From the NCBI GenBank assembly GCA_029959295.1, contig JASCOH010000013.1:1-51996 (forward strand): a DNA stretch of 51,996 nucleotides, given 5' to 3'. Under the pieces are notes generated by a model. That model was not told the origin of the DNA. It saw only the letters and a list, made by a program, of their open reading frames with translations, and ran no database searches. Shown piece after piece: positions 25,013 through 32,055 of this stretch; position 1 is the first letter of the stretch; every line of letters begins with the position of its first letter. Made by a program: the position numbers and the translations under genes. Origin of the DNA: Flavobacteriaceae bacterium PS02334. Its GTDB lineage: Bacteria; Bacteroidota; Bacteroidia; Flavobacteriales; Flavobacteriaceae.

Positions 25013-25603
25013 ATGAGAATTATATCCGGAAAATATAAAGGCAGGAGAATTTCCCCGCCTAAAGGTCTGCCTGTTCGTCCCACCACAGACATGAGCAAGG
25101 AAGCGCTGTTCAACGTTTTGAACAATTATTTTAATTTTAGCGGATTGAAAGTTCTGGATTTATTTGCCGGAACCGGAAACATCAGTTATGAATTTGCTTC
25201 GCGCGGAAGCGAAAACATTACGTGCGTTGACGGTGATTTTGGCTGTGTGAAATTTATCAAGCAAACAGCCGACGAATTTGATTTTAATATTGCCGGAATC
25301 AAAAGCGACGTTTTTAAATTTTTAGAGAAAAATAAGAGTTCGTATGATATTATTTTTGCCGATCCTCCTTATAATTTAGACCAGGCGACATTTGAAAAAT
25401 TGGTCGAGCTTATTTTCGCAAACGAGCTTTTACAGGAAGATGGAATGATGGTTATCGAGCATTCAAAATACACGAAATTGGATCATATGATTAATTTTTC
25501 TTTCAAGAAAAGTTATGGCGGTTCGATTTTTTCTTTCTTTGAAATTGATGGCGGAAGTGAGGAAGAAGTTAAAAATGAAGTGGACGGAACTGAGGAAGGA
25601 TAA
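25013..25603 (+). CDS. rsmD: 16S rRNA (guanine(966)-N(2))-methyltransferase RsmD
   Basis: RsmD methylates G966 in helix 31 of 16S rRNA within the assembled 30S subunit. The 196-residue protein begins MRIISGKYKGRRISPPKG, as usual. The SAM motif is VLDLFAGTGNISYEFASRG, and the catalytic motif for amino-methylation of guanine is FADPPYN. The last 20 residues form an acidic, Glu-rich tail not seen in E. coli RsmD. It is translated directly after the DUF3822 protein and ends at a clear terminator. Confidence 0.95.
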   Translation: MRIISGKYKGRRISPPKGLPVRPTTDMSKEALFNVLNNYFNFSGLKVLDLFAGTGNISYEFASRGSENITCVDGDFGCVKFIKQTADEFDFNIAGIKSDVFKFLEKNKSSYDIIFADPPYNLDQATFEKLVELIFANELLQEDGMMVIEHSKYTKLDHMINFSFKKSYGGSIFSFFEIDGGSEEEVKNEVDGTEEG

Positions 25604-25624
25604 ACAAAGATTCCATAATAAATT

Positions 25625-25650
25625 AAAAGCCACTGATTAGGTGGCTTTTT
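25625..25650 (+). terminator. Rho-independent terminator of the rsmD operon
   Basis: AAAAGCCAC (25625-25633) and GTGGCTTTT (25641-25649) form a perfect 9-bp stem, ending in a T-run. Confidence 0.9.
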
Positions 25651-25746
25651 GTTTGACACGAATTTTTACGAATTACTTGGCATATCGAATTGTGCGAATC
25701 TGTGTTTAAAGAACTAAACGCTTTTTGATTGATGATTGATTTTTTT

Positions 25747-26748
25747 TTAATTTTTAAGAAGCCATTGCATCCAATCTCCTGCAATTTTATCCCAATTATA
25801 AACTTCTTGATTTACAGTTCCGTTTTCATTCATCGGAAAATAATTATGCTCTAAATTCAAATAACTGTTGAACAAGAAATTTTCTTTTTTCTCCCTAATT
25901 GCCTCGATTTGAAATAAGTCATTAAACGCAACCGACCAATCTTTTGTACCATAAGAAATCAAAACCGGAATATTTAAACGCATCAAGTTTTCCTTTTGTG
26001 GCAATGAAAAACTGTATGTTGTTTTATAAGAATCTCCTGAAATCGAATTCACTTCGTTTGGGTTTTCGACTACTTTTTTCCAATATTCGATCGTGTTATT
26101 TCCTTCATTTGTGGAATCAGTATCTAAACTTCTGCTTTGCGCCAAAATATTCATAATTCTTCCATAAGGATTTCCACCAGAATAAATCAGATGCGTAATT
26201 TTTCTATTAATGGAAGCCATTTTTGAAGCAATAGTGCTTCCTTCAGAATGTCCGGCAACAACCAGTTTTTTGTTTTTTACCCAACGTTCTTTGGCTAATT
26301 GTTTTAAGACAAAATTGTTTCTGAAAACATAATAATCAAGATAATTTCGTTCCAAATAGCCTTTCGGAGAAAGTTCTTTTTCTACATCTTTATAATAGCA
26401 AAAATTCTTTCCAAGCTTTTTTACATTAGAAATTATAGGTACAAACGGCTTGCCGACAATTACAATATGAAATTCTTCCAAAAATGGATTTTCATCAAAA
26501 GGCAAAGTTCCGTACAAACCTTTTTCGTCGTATTTCACCACAGGTTGCGGTAAACTTCCTTGGCAGAAAAAGAAAATCGGCTTGGCTAATTTCTCCTCTC
26601 CTTTTTTAGAAATTACGATGATATCAACGGGTTCGTCCTGATATTTCATCGCTATGTGTTTATAGCCAAAATCTTCAGGAACTTTCTGAGAATACGCGTA
26701 GATTTTTGAAAATAAAAGCATGATAATTTGAATTATGAGTTTTGACAT
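25747..26748 (-). CDS. Secreted alpha/beta hydrolase-fold protein
   Basis: A 333-residue protein. The N-terminus (LIIQIIMLLFSKIYAYSQ) looks like a signal peptide. The nucleophile elbow is GHSEG in LVVAGHSEGSTIASKMA. The acid is probably the aspartate in YGTKDWSVAFNDLF, and the histidine lies in the NLEHNYFPM region. This layout fits a serine esterase or peptidase of the S9/dienelactone hydrolase type. There is no operon partner. The substrate is unknown. Confidence 0.82.
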   Translation of the reverse strand: MSKLIIQIIMLLFSKIYAYSQKVPEDFGYKHIAMKYQDEPVDIIVISKKGEEKLAKPIFFFCQGSLPQPVVKYDEKGLYGTLPFDENPFLEEFHIVIVGKPFVPIISNVKKLGKNFCYYKDVEKELSPKGYLERNYLDYYVFRNNFVLKQLAKERWVKNKKLVVAGHSEGSTIASKMASINRKITHLIYSGGNPYGRIMNILAQSRSLDTDSTNEGNNTIEYWKKVVENPNEVNSISGDSYKTTYSFSLPQKENLMRLNIPVLISYGTKDWSVAFNDLFQIEAIREKKENFLFNSYLNLEHNYFPMNENGTVNQEVYNWDKIAGDWMQWLLKN

Positions 26749-26756
26749 CTTAAAAG

Positions 26757-26828
26757 AATTACGAGTTTCAGATTACGAATTACGAAGGCGCTTCAAAACG
26801 TAATTTGGAATTCGTAATTTCGTAATTG
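26757..26828. repeat. Imperfect long palindrome built on GTAATT/AATTAC
   Basis: AATTACGA and GATTACGAATTACG on the left mirror CGTAATT and ATTCGTAATT on the right, around a GAAGgcgCTTC core. It is non-coding and lies between the hydrolase start and the kinase promoter region. Confidence 0.5.
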
Positions 26829-26863
26829 TTAGTTGCAAAGTTGGTCTAAAAACAAACTCCGAA

Positions 26864-26895
26864 GGTTAATGCTGGGTTAATGCTACGTTAATGTC
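26864..26895 (+). promoter_or_regulatory. Three GTTAATG direct repeats spaced 11 bp apart (response-regulator sites)
   Basis: GTTAATGCT (26865-26873), GTTAATGCT (26876-26884) and GTTAATGTC (26887-26895) recur once per helical turn. They end about 21 bp before the -7 element of the kinase gene. This is the geometry of OmpR/PhoB-family binding sites, and the downstream operon encodes such a regulator. Confidence 0.65.
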
Positions 26896-26916
26896 TATTT
26901 TTCAGAATAAATCGCT

Positions 26917-26924
26917 TATTTTTG
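26917..26924 (+). promoter_or_regulatory. Putative -7 promoter element of the two-component operon
   Basis: TATTTTTG is an exact TAnnTTTG match 17 bp upstream of the kinase ATG, just downstream of the direct repeats. Confidence 0.5.
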
Positions 26925-26941
26925 AACTGTAATTCAGTGAT

Positions 26942-28309
26942 ATGAAACAAAAAATAAATTTATTAATCGGATTTTCCGCAGTCGTTTTGATTGCACTTTC
27001 GGCTATTCAATATTATTTGGTGAAGACGGCTTATGAATATAAAGTCGAGCAGTTTCGTTCTGAAATCAAGGAGAAAATCGCTAAAATCACCAACGATTAC
27101 AGCGATATTGATTCCACAATTTTCAACAAAAAAGACTTGCTTTACAAACAATTGGCTGAAAATTATATTAGAGATAAAAAGACACGTTTTCATATCAAAA
27201 ATCAATTGCTTCAGAATGAATTCAAAAGCGAACTGACTCGGAAATTGCAGGAAGAATTTGAAAACGAAGTTCCAGACTTGGAAATTGATTTTGCCATTAT
27301 TTTGGACAAATTCGTGATTTATGATGCCACAAAAGAAGCCGACACGATTTTTGCTGAAAAGCCATTCATAGAAAATAAAATGTATGGAAATCTAGCTTCG
27401 CTTGACGACGCTTTTTTAATTCGGAATTATGTCGGAACGACAAGTGGATCGTTACAACAAGAATTAAATTCTAACTATAAACTTTTGACCGAAGACACTT
27501 TATATGTTTCCATCCAAAACTGGGAAACTATTGTCTTAAAACGAATGACTTTGATTTTGGTTTTTGCCGTTTTTTCCATTTTGACATTGATTACATTATT
27601 TGTAATTGCGTTGAAAGCATTGATTAAACAGAAAAAAATGAGCGACATCAAAACAGATTTTATCAATAATATCACGCACGAATTAAAAACGCCTTTGACA
27701 ACTTTATCGGTTTCTACGAAGATTTTAGAACGTAAAGACATTCGTGATAATGATGATACTTTTGCTACGATTTTAGGAACAATCAACCGCCAGAATAATC
27801 GCTTGCAAAATTTAATTGACCAAGTGATGACAAATTCTTTGGGTTATGAAGACATTGAATTACACAAAGAAAAAGTGTCGATGCCTTATTTTTTACATTC
27901 AATTATAAGTGATTTTCAATTGGCTTTTCCGAATGTTTTTATTTCCACAGATTTTAATTCCGAAAAAGTCAGCTTAAATTTAGATAAATTTCATTTGACT
28001 ACGGCCATAGCAAATGTCTTGGAAAATGCAGTGAAATATGGTTGCAAGAATATTGCAGTAAAAGCTTCTTTGGTAGAAAATCAATTTTCAATCAGCATTT
28101 CTGACGACGGAATTGGAATTTCAAAAAGCAAACATTCCTTATTATTTGATAAATTTTACAGAGTCGAACAAGGAAATCTGCACGATGCAAAAGGCCTAGG
28201 TTTGGGATTGTATTATGTGGACCAAATCATAAAAGCACATCAAGGAACAATAAATGTAGTGAGTGATTTGGGCAAAGGTTCTACTTTTGATTTAAGATTT
28301 TCTATTTAA
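26942..28309 (+). CDS. Sensor histidine kinase
   Basis: A 455-residue membrane kinase. Two membrane segments (about residues 6-27 and 200-226) enclose a roughly 170-residue periplasmic, mainly helical sensor region. The phospho-acceptor is H246 in THELKTPLTTLS. The ATPase core shows NVLENAVKYG (N box), ISDDGIGIS (G1) and KGLGLGLYYV (G2). The plan is close to the RprX-type kinases of Bacteroides. The signal is unknown. The cognate regulator follows after a 212-bp repeat-filled gap, which is unusual for such a pair. Confidence 0.93.
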   Translation: MKQKINLLIGFSAVVLIALSAIQYYLVKTAYEYKVEQFRSEIKEKIAKITNDYSDIDSTIFNKKDLLYKQLAENYIRDKKTRFHIKNQLLQNEFKSELTRKLQEEFENEVPDLEIDFAIILDKFVIYDATKEADTIFAEKPFIENKMYGNLASLDDAFLIRNYVGTTSGSLQQELNSNYKLLTEDTLYVSIQNWETIVLKRMTLILVFAVFSILTLITLFVIALKALIKQKKMSDIKTDFINNITHELKTPLTTLSVSTKILERKDIRDNDDTFATILGTINRQNNRLQNLIDQVMTNSLGYEDIELHKEKVSMPYFLHSIISDFQLAFPNVFISTDFNSEKVSLNLDKFHLTTAIANVLENAVKYGCKNIAVKASLVENQFSISISDDGIGISKSKHSLLFDKFYRVEQGNLHDAKGLGLGLYYVDQIIKAHQGTINVVSDLGKGSTFDLRFSI

Positions 28310-28311
28310 AA

Positions 28312-28512
28312 TTACCGCAGATTCGCAAATTTTTTCTTTTTAAAGTTTGCAAATTATTGTAGTAATTAAAATTCCCGAATCCGCGATTAAAAAATAAAAT
28401 TTTCAACATATTTTTTTGCCAGATTTTACAGATTCTCATAGATTTTAAAATCATTTTAATTCTTTTAAATCTGTGGCAAAATAACTTTAAAAAATCCGCG
28501 AATCTGCGGTAA
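28312..28512. repeat. Nested inverted repeat between kinase and regulator genes
   Basis: Outer arms of 15 bp are perfect: TTACCGCAGATTCGC (28312-28326) and GCGAATCTGCGGTAA (28498-28512). A second pair lies inside: TTTTGCCA...GATTT near 28413-28425 and AAATCTGTGGCAAAA near 28467-28481. A degenerate copy of the outer arm (GAATCCGCG) sits near 28376. The element has no coding capacity and resembles the non-coding inverted repeats scattered in flavobacterial genomes. Confidence 0.65.
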
Positions 28513-28521
28513 AAAACATTC

Positions 28522-29217
28522 TTGGCAACAACAAAAAAAGTACTTTTAGCGGAAGATGATTTTGACTTTGCAATGATCTTAAAGCAATATCTCGACCTGC
28601 ACAATTTTCAAGCTTTCTGGACAAAAGACGGTGAAGAAGCTTTGGAATTATTTCAAAAAGAAGATTTCAGCATTTGCATTTTTGATGTGATGATGCCAAA
28701 AATCGACGGATTTACTCTAGCCGAAAAAATCATAAAAATCAATCCTGAAGTCCCATTTGTCTTTTTGACAGCTCGAAAATTAAAAGACGATAAAATAAAA
28801 GGTCTGAAATTAGGAGCCGATGATTATATCGTAAAACCTTTTGAGGCTGACGAATTGGTTTTGCGCTTGAATAACATTTTAAAAAGAGGCGAACAGAAGT
28901 CAAATATGATTTTATCCGAAGAAATTTACATCGGAAATTATACGTTCAATCCGCAAAGATTAGAATTGAAAATCAATACTTCCATTCAAAGAGTTACTGA
29001 AAAAGAAGGCGCTTTGATTTCGTTTCTTTACAAAAACAAAAACCAATTGCTGAAACGTGAAGAAATTTTAAAAACAGTTTGGGGAAGTGACGATTTCTTT
29101 TCTGGCAGAAGCATGGATGTTTTCATCAGCCGACTTCGCAAATATTTTAATGAAGATTCGAGAATTTCAATTGAAAGTATTCGGAATATTGGATTGGAAT
29201 TTAAGTTGAAGAATTAA
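28522..29217 (+). CDS. OmpR-family response regulator
   Basis: A 231-residue regulator. The receiver domain (about 5-120) has acidic pocket residues in VLLAEDDFDFA, phospho-acceptor D55 in IFDVMMPK, and the lysine in YIVKPF. The winged-helix DNA-binding domain follows (EKEGALISFLYKNKNQLLKREEILKTVWG and SRLRKYF). The start is TTG at 28522; no in-frame ATG exists early enough to keep the first strand. It is RprY-like by layout and probably binds the GTTAATG repeats before the kinase gene. An inverted repeat begins right after the stop. Confidence 0.93.
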   Translation: MATTKKVLLAEDDFDFAMILKQYLDLHNFQAFWTKDGEEALELFQKEDFSICIFDVMMPKIDGFTLAEKIIKINPEVPFVFLTARKLKDDKIKGLKLGADDYIVKPFEADELVLRLNNILKRGEQKSNMILSEEIYIGNYTFNPQRLELKINTSIQRVTEKEGALISFLYKNKNQLLKREEILKTVWGSDDFFSGRSMDVFISRLRKYFNEDSRISIESIRNIGLEFKLKN

Positions 29218-29302
29218 GTCATTGCGAGGAACGAAGCAATCACACCACGTTCACAATGTTTGTAGAAGTTGATTATGTGATTGCTTCGTTCCTCGCAATG
29301 AC
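29218..29302. repeat. Perfect 27-bp inverted repeat (REP-like) between regulator gene and rnpB
   Basis: The left arm (29218-29244, beginning GTCATTGCGAGGAACGAAGC) and right arm (29276-29302) are perfect reverse complements around a 31-bp loop. The left arm begins at the base after the regulator's stop codon, and the right arm abuts the T-run at the rnpB 3' end. The core GTCATTGCGAGGAACGAAGC is a well-known dispersed repeat in diverse bacteria. Confidence 0.9.
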
Positions 29303-29620
29303 AAAAAAAATGCAGACCTATAAGCCGGGTTCTGTATCTCTAAAAATAGAAACCCTTATCATTTATCTAGATTCTGAATTGCTCCAGAACTCAATCTACC
29401 TACCCTTCGGCAACGGACGAGCAATCCTTAAATGCCGATATACTTGGTATTTCACCGCATAGAGTTTACCTGGTTTCACTACAGCATTACCTGTACATAC
29501 TTTCTGTTGCACTTGTCCTCCCGAAATTCCTCTCGGTGACGGGCGTTACCCGCTATGCTGCTCTTTGGTGCCCGGACTTTCCTCCCTTCAATAAATTAAA
29601 CGGCGATAAGGCGGTCTGCG
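29303..29620 (-). ncRNA. rnpB: RNase P RNA (bacterial type A)
   Basis: This is the catalytic RNA of RNase P, which removes tRNA 5' leaders. Read on the - strand it has the P4 strand GAGGAAAGTCCGGGCACC near 29569-29586, the ACAGAAA block, GGTAAACTCTATGCGGTGAA, and the 3' conserved AGAACCCGGCTTATAGG. The ends pair as stem P1: GCAGACC near the 5' end and GGTCTGC at the 3' end (29312-29318), followed by eight Ts. The overall length of about 310 nt is normal. Open reading frames across this stretch are chance. Confidence 0.95.
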
Positions 29621-29623
29621 GTA

Positions 29624-29631
29624 CAAAAGTA
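29624..29631 (-). promoter_or_regulatory. Putative -7 promoter element of rnpB
   Basis: On the - strand this reads TACTTTTG, an exact TAnnTTTG match placed directly upstream of the RNA 5' end. Confidence 0.65.
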
Positions 29632-29715
29632 GGGATTATTTTTGGGTTCAGGGTGAAAGGTTTTAGGTTTAAGGTAACACGCTGAATCTTAAACTATTTA
29701 AGATCAAAGCATATT

Positions 29716-29739
29716 GTCATCCCGAGCGCAGTCGAGGGA
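29716..29739 (+). repeat. Dispersed repeat unit GTCATCCCGAGCGCAGTCGA
   Basis: The 24-bp sequence starting GTCATCCCGAGCGCAGTCGA is GC-rich in an AT-rich spacer and resembles a dispersed intergenic repeat known from Bacteroidota. Only one arm is present. The rest of 29632-29888 shows no gene; degenerate inverted sequences GGTTTAAGG and CCTTAAACC lie on either side of the unit. Confidence 0.5.
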
Positions 29740-29888
29740 CAACAATCAAAACCTCCTTAATCATTAGCCTTAAACCCTGTAACCTCTTAAAGAAATCATA
29801 TAAACTGAATTAACATTCTCTTGACACTTCCCCACTTATAGAAATTGTAACTTAGAAATAATAAAACTAACTAATAAAAGAGAATATT

Positions 29889-30197
29889 ATGGACCGTCAA
29901 ATGTATCATTATGCCACAGTTTCAAAGGCTTTAGAAGAGTTGGCAGAAAAAGGATTTACTGTTGATTTTAACATCGAATCTGATCGAATTAAAGAATGTA
30001 GCGACTGTTTTGAAATCGTGCACATTTATAGATATGAAGGAGCTTCAGATCCAGGAGACGAAGCAACCGTTTATGGAATTAAATCTGATAAAGGAGAAAA
30101 AGGAGTTTATGTTTCTGGAGATTTGTCATTTTCAGAGGATGATGCTGCAAAAACGCTGCATGAATTAATTATCAAAGGAAGACAAGAACAATCTTAA
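29889..30197 (+). CDS. Small conserved Bacteroidota protein of unknown function
   Basis: A 102-residue cytoplasmic protein with alpha/beta character ([78 protein letters not shown]). I recognise the family as widespread in flavobacteria. Database names such as phosphoribosylpyrophosphate synthetase have no support in the visible sequence, since it has no PRPP-binding loop. It lies 3 bp before the topoisomerase gene, so the two are probably co-transcribed. Confidence 0.8.
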   Translation: MDRQMYHYATVSKALEELAEKGFTVDFNIESDRIKECSDCFEIVHIYRYEGASDPGDEATVYGIKSDKGEKGVYVSGDLSFSEDDAAKTLHELIIKGRQEQS

Positions 30198-30200
30198 TAT

Positions 30201-31283
30201 ATGAATCGATTAGAGGCAAAACTTGAAAAGATTGGTCGTGACGCCAAAATTACAGCAAAAGCTGTTGGCTTGAGATATACTTTAGCAAACGCGAAAGGCT
30301 ATCATCGAGTTAAGAAAAATGAGTCTTTTGCCTATTTTGACGAAGACAAAACCCCTGTCAAAGACAAGCTGATAATCGAAAGGATAAATAAGCTGGTGAT
30401 TCCGCCGGCATGGGAAAACGTATGGATTTGTCCGTATGAAAATGGGCATTTGCAAGTCACCGGAATTGACGCCAAAGGGAGAAAACAGTACCGTTATCAT
30501 CCAAATTGGAACAAAATCCGAAATCAATCTAAATTTTATCGATTGAGGCGATTTGCAAATGCCTTACCTATTATTAGAAAACAAGTCGATAAAGATTTGA
30601 ACCGAAAAGGACTGCCATTTGAAAAAGTCGTTGCTTTGGTTGTGAAATTAATTGAAATGACCAATATTAGAATTGGAAATGATGCTTATAAAAAATTATA
30701 TGGCTCATTTGGGTTAACAACTTTGCGCGATCGACACGTGAAATTTGACAAAAGCGCAACTTCTATCTTTTTCGAATTTAAAGGAAAAAAAGGCGTGCAA
30801 CATAAAATCAATTTGAAAAGTCGAAAGCTTGTCAATTTGGTCAAAAAATGCAAGGAAATTCCGGGTCAGGATTTATTTCAATATTATGATGACGACGGAA
30901 AAAGACATACAGTTGGTTCTGGTGATATCAATAATTATTTAAAGGAAATTACGCAGGAAGATTTTACGGCAAAAGACTTTAGAGTTTGGGCAGGGAGCGT
31001 AAACGCACTATTTGCTTTTCAGGAAGTTGGGCATTTTGAAAGCCAAACCGAATGCAAGAGAAAAATCGTGGAAGTAATCGATCAAGTGGCTTCTAAATTA
31101 GGAAACACAAGAACCGTTTGCCGAAAATATTATGTGCATCCCACTGTTATTGCTTCGTATGAAAAAGGAACAATCAACAATTATAAAATCAAAGCCAACA
31201 TCAAAAACAATAAATTAAATCCCGAAGAAGAAGCATTAGTTCGTCTTTTAAAGAAAGAAACAATTGCGGAAGTTTTGGGATAG
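30201..31283 (+). CDS. DNA topoisomerase IB (poxvirus/bacterial type)
   Basis: A 360-residue enzyme that relaxes supercoils by nicking one strand through a 3'-phosphotyrosine. The N-terminal domain covers about 1-90. The catalytic domain contains RIGNDAYKKLYGSFGLTTLRDRHV (first arginine and lysine region), KGKKGVQHKI, DFRVWAGSVNAL (second arginine region) and VCRKYYVHP with the likely nucleophile Y311. The size is typical of the bacterial homologues. Its role in bacteria is not settled, since they also have type IA enzymes. It starts 3 bp after the preceding small gene. Confidence 0.93.
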   Translation: MNRLEAKLEKIGRDAKITAKAVGLRYTLANAKGYHRVKKNESFAYFDEDKTPVKDKLIIERINKLVIPPAWENVWICPYENGHLQVTGIDAKGRKQYRYHPNWNKIRNQSKFYRLRRFANALPIIRKQVDKDLNRKGLPFEKVVALVVKLIEMTNIRIGNDAYKKLYGSFGLTTLRDRHVKFDKSATSIFFEFKGKKGVQHKINLKSRKLVNLVKKCKEIPGQDLFQYYDDDGKRHTVGSGDINNYLKEITQEDFTAKDFRVWAGSVNALFAFQEVGHFESQTECKRKIVEVIDQVASKLGNTRTVCRKYYVHPTVIASYEKGTINNYKIKANIKNNKLNPEEEALVRLLKKETIAEVLG

Positions 31284-31300
31284 TTTATACCTTACTATAT

Positions 31301-31954
31301 ATGAAGAAATTTGTGCTACTTTTAATCGGAATTTGTTTGGTTTCGTGTTCAGATAAAAAAACAGATGTAGAAGGAGAAAATGATAATTCTGAAGAAATTA
31401 TCGTTTATCCTCCAGACATGGAAGTTTCATCAGATACAGTTGGCTATATTCCTCCGAAAGTTATTGATGAAGAATGGGCAATAATTCCAGGGAAAAGTGT
31501 TGGCTTGACCAAATTAGAGGAAAATACAGAAACACTTTCTGAACTTGGAAAACCAGATTTCTCAGATGCGGCGATGGGAAAATCGTGGGCAACTTGGATT
31601 TCAAAAGATGATGAGAAGAATGAATTGAATATCTATTCTACTTATAAAAATTCAGAAATGAATGAAAAAGTGGTTCGACAAATCAGAATTACGTCTCCAA
31701 AATTTCAAACCCCAAGCGAAATTTCTACTGGGAAATCGCTTCAAGAAATCCAAAAAGCATTCCCTGATATAAAACTTGTGGCAAAATATACTGACGAAAA
31801 AACTAAAAATCTCGTCGAAATTTATGATTCTGAAGCCAACGGAATTGCCTTTGAATTTACTCAAAATGAATGCGCTGCGATTATCGTTCACACAAAAGGC
31901 AAAAAAGTTACCGAAGAATACATCACGCTTCATCCAAATATGGAGAAATTCTAG
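31301..31954 (+). CDS. Hypothetical lipoprotein
   Basis: A 217-residue protein with a lipoprotein signal (FVLLLIGICLVSCSD) whose lipidated cysteine is in LVSC. An acidic linker follows (DVEGENDNSEE). The mature part has two short repeats of a SAD-like pattern, each with a phrase around GKSVGLTKLEENTETLSELGKPDFSD and TGKSLQEIQKAFPDIKL. No family is recognised beyond this. It starts 17 bp after the topoisomerase gene, and the acidic stretch after CSDKK could serve as a surface-export signal. Confidence 0.72.
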   Translation: MKKFVLLLIGICLVSCSDKKTDVEGENDNSEEIIVYPPDMEVSSDTVGYIPPKVIDEEWAIIPGKSVGLTKLEENTETLSELGKPDFSDAAMGKSWATWISKDDEKNELNIYSTYKNSEMNEKVVRQIRITSPKFQTPSEISTGKSLQEIQKAFPDIKLVAKYTDEKTKNLVEIYDSEANGIAFEFTQNECAAIIVHTKGKKVTEEYITLHPNMEKF

Positions 31955-32030
31955 GAAGCTGAAAACAAATTGTTTGCAATTAAAATGTAATTTTTCAACC
32001 CTAAATTTTTTACATCTTTAATTAAAAAAC

Positions 32031-32038
32031 TATATTTG
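32031..32038 (+). promoter_or_regulatory. Putative -7 promoter element of dnaX
   Basis: TATATTTG is an exact TAnnTTTG match 17 bp before the dnaX ATG. Confidence 0.5.
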
Positions 32039-32055
32039 TCATCCAGTAAAAATCT

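Noticed and set aside
29256-29462. 68-codon open frame on the + strand
   Set aside because: It runs antisense through RNase P RNA and the palindrome beside it; the conserved RNA structure explains the sequence.
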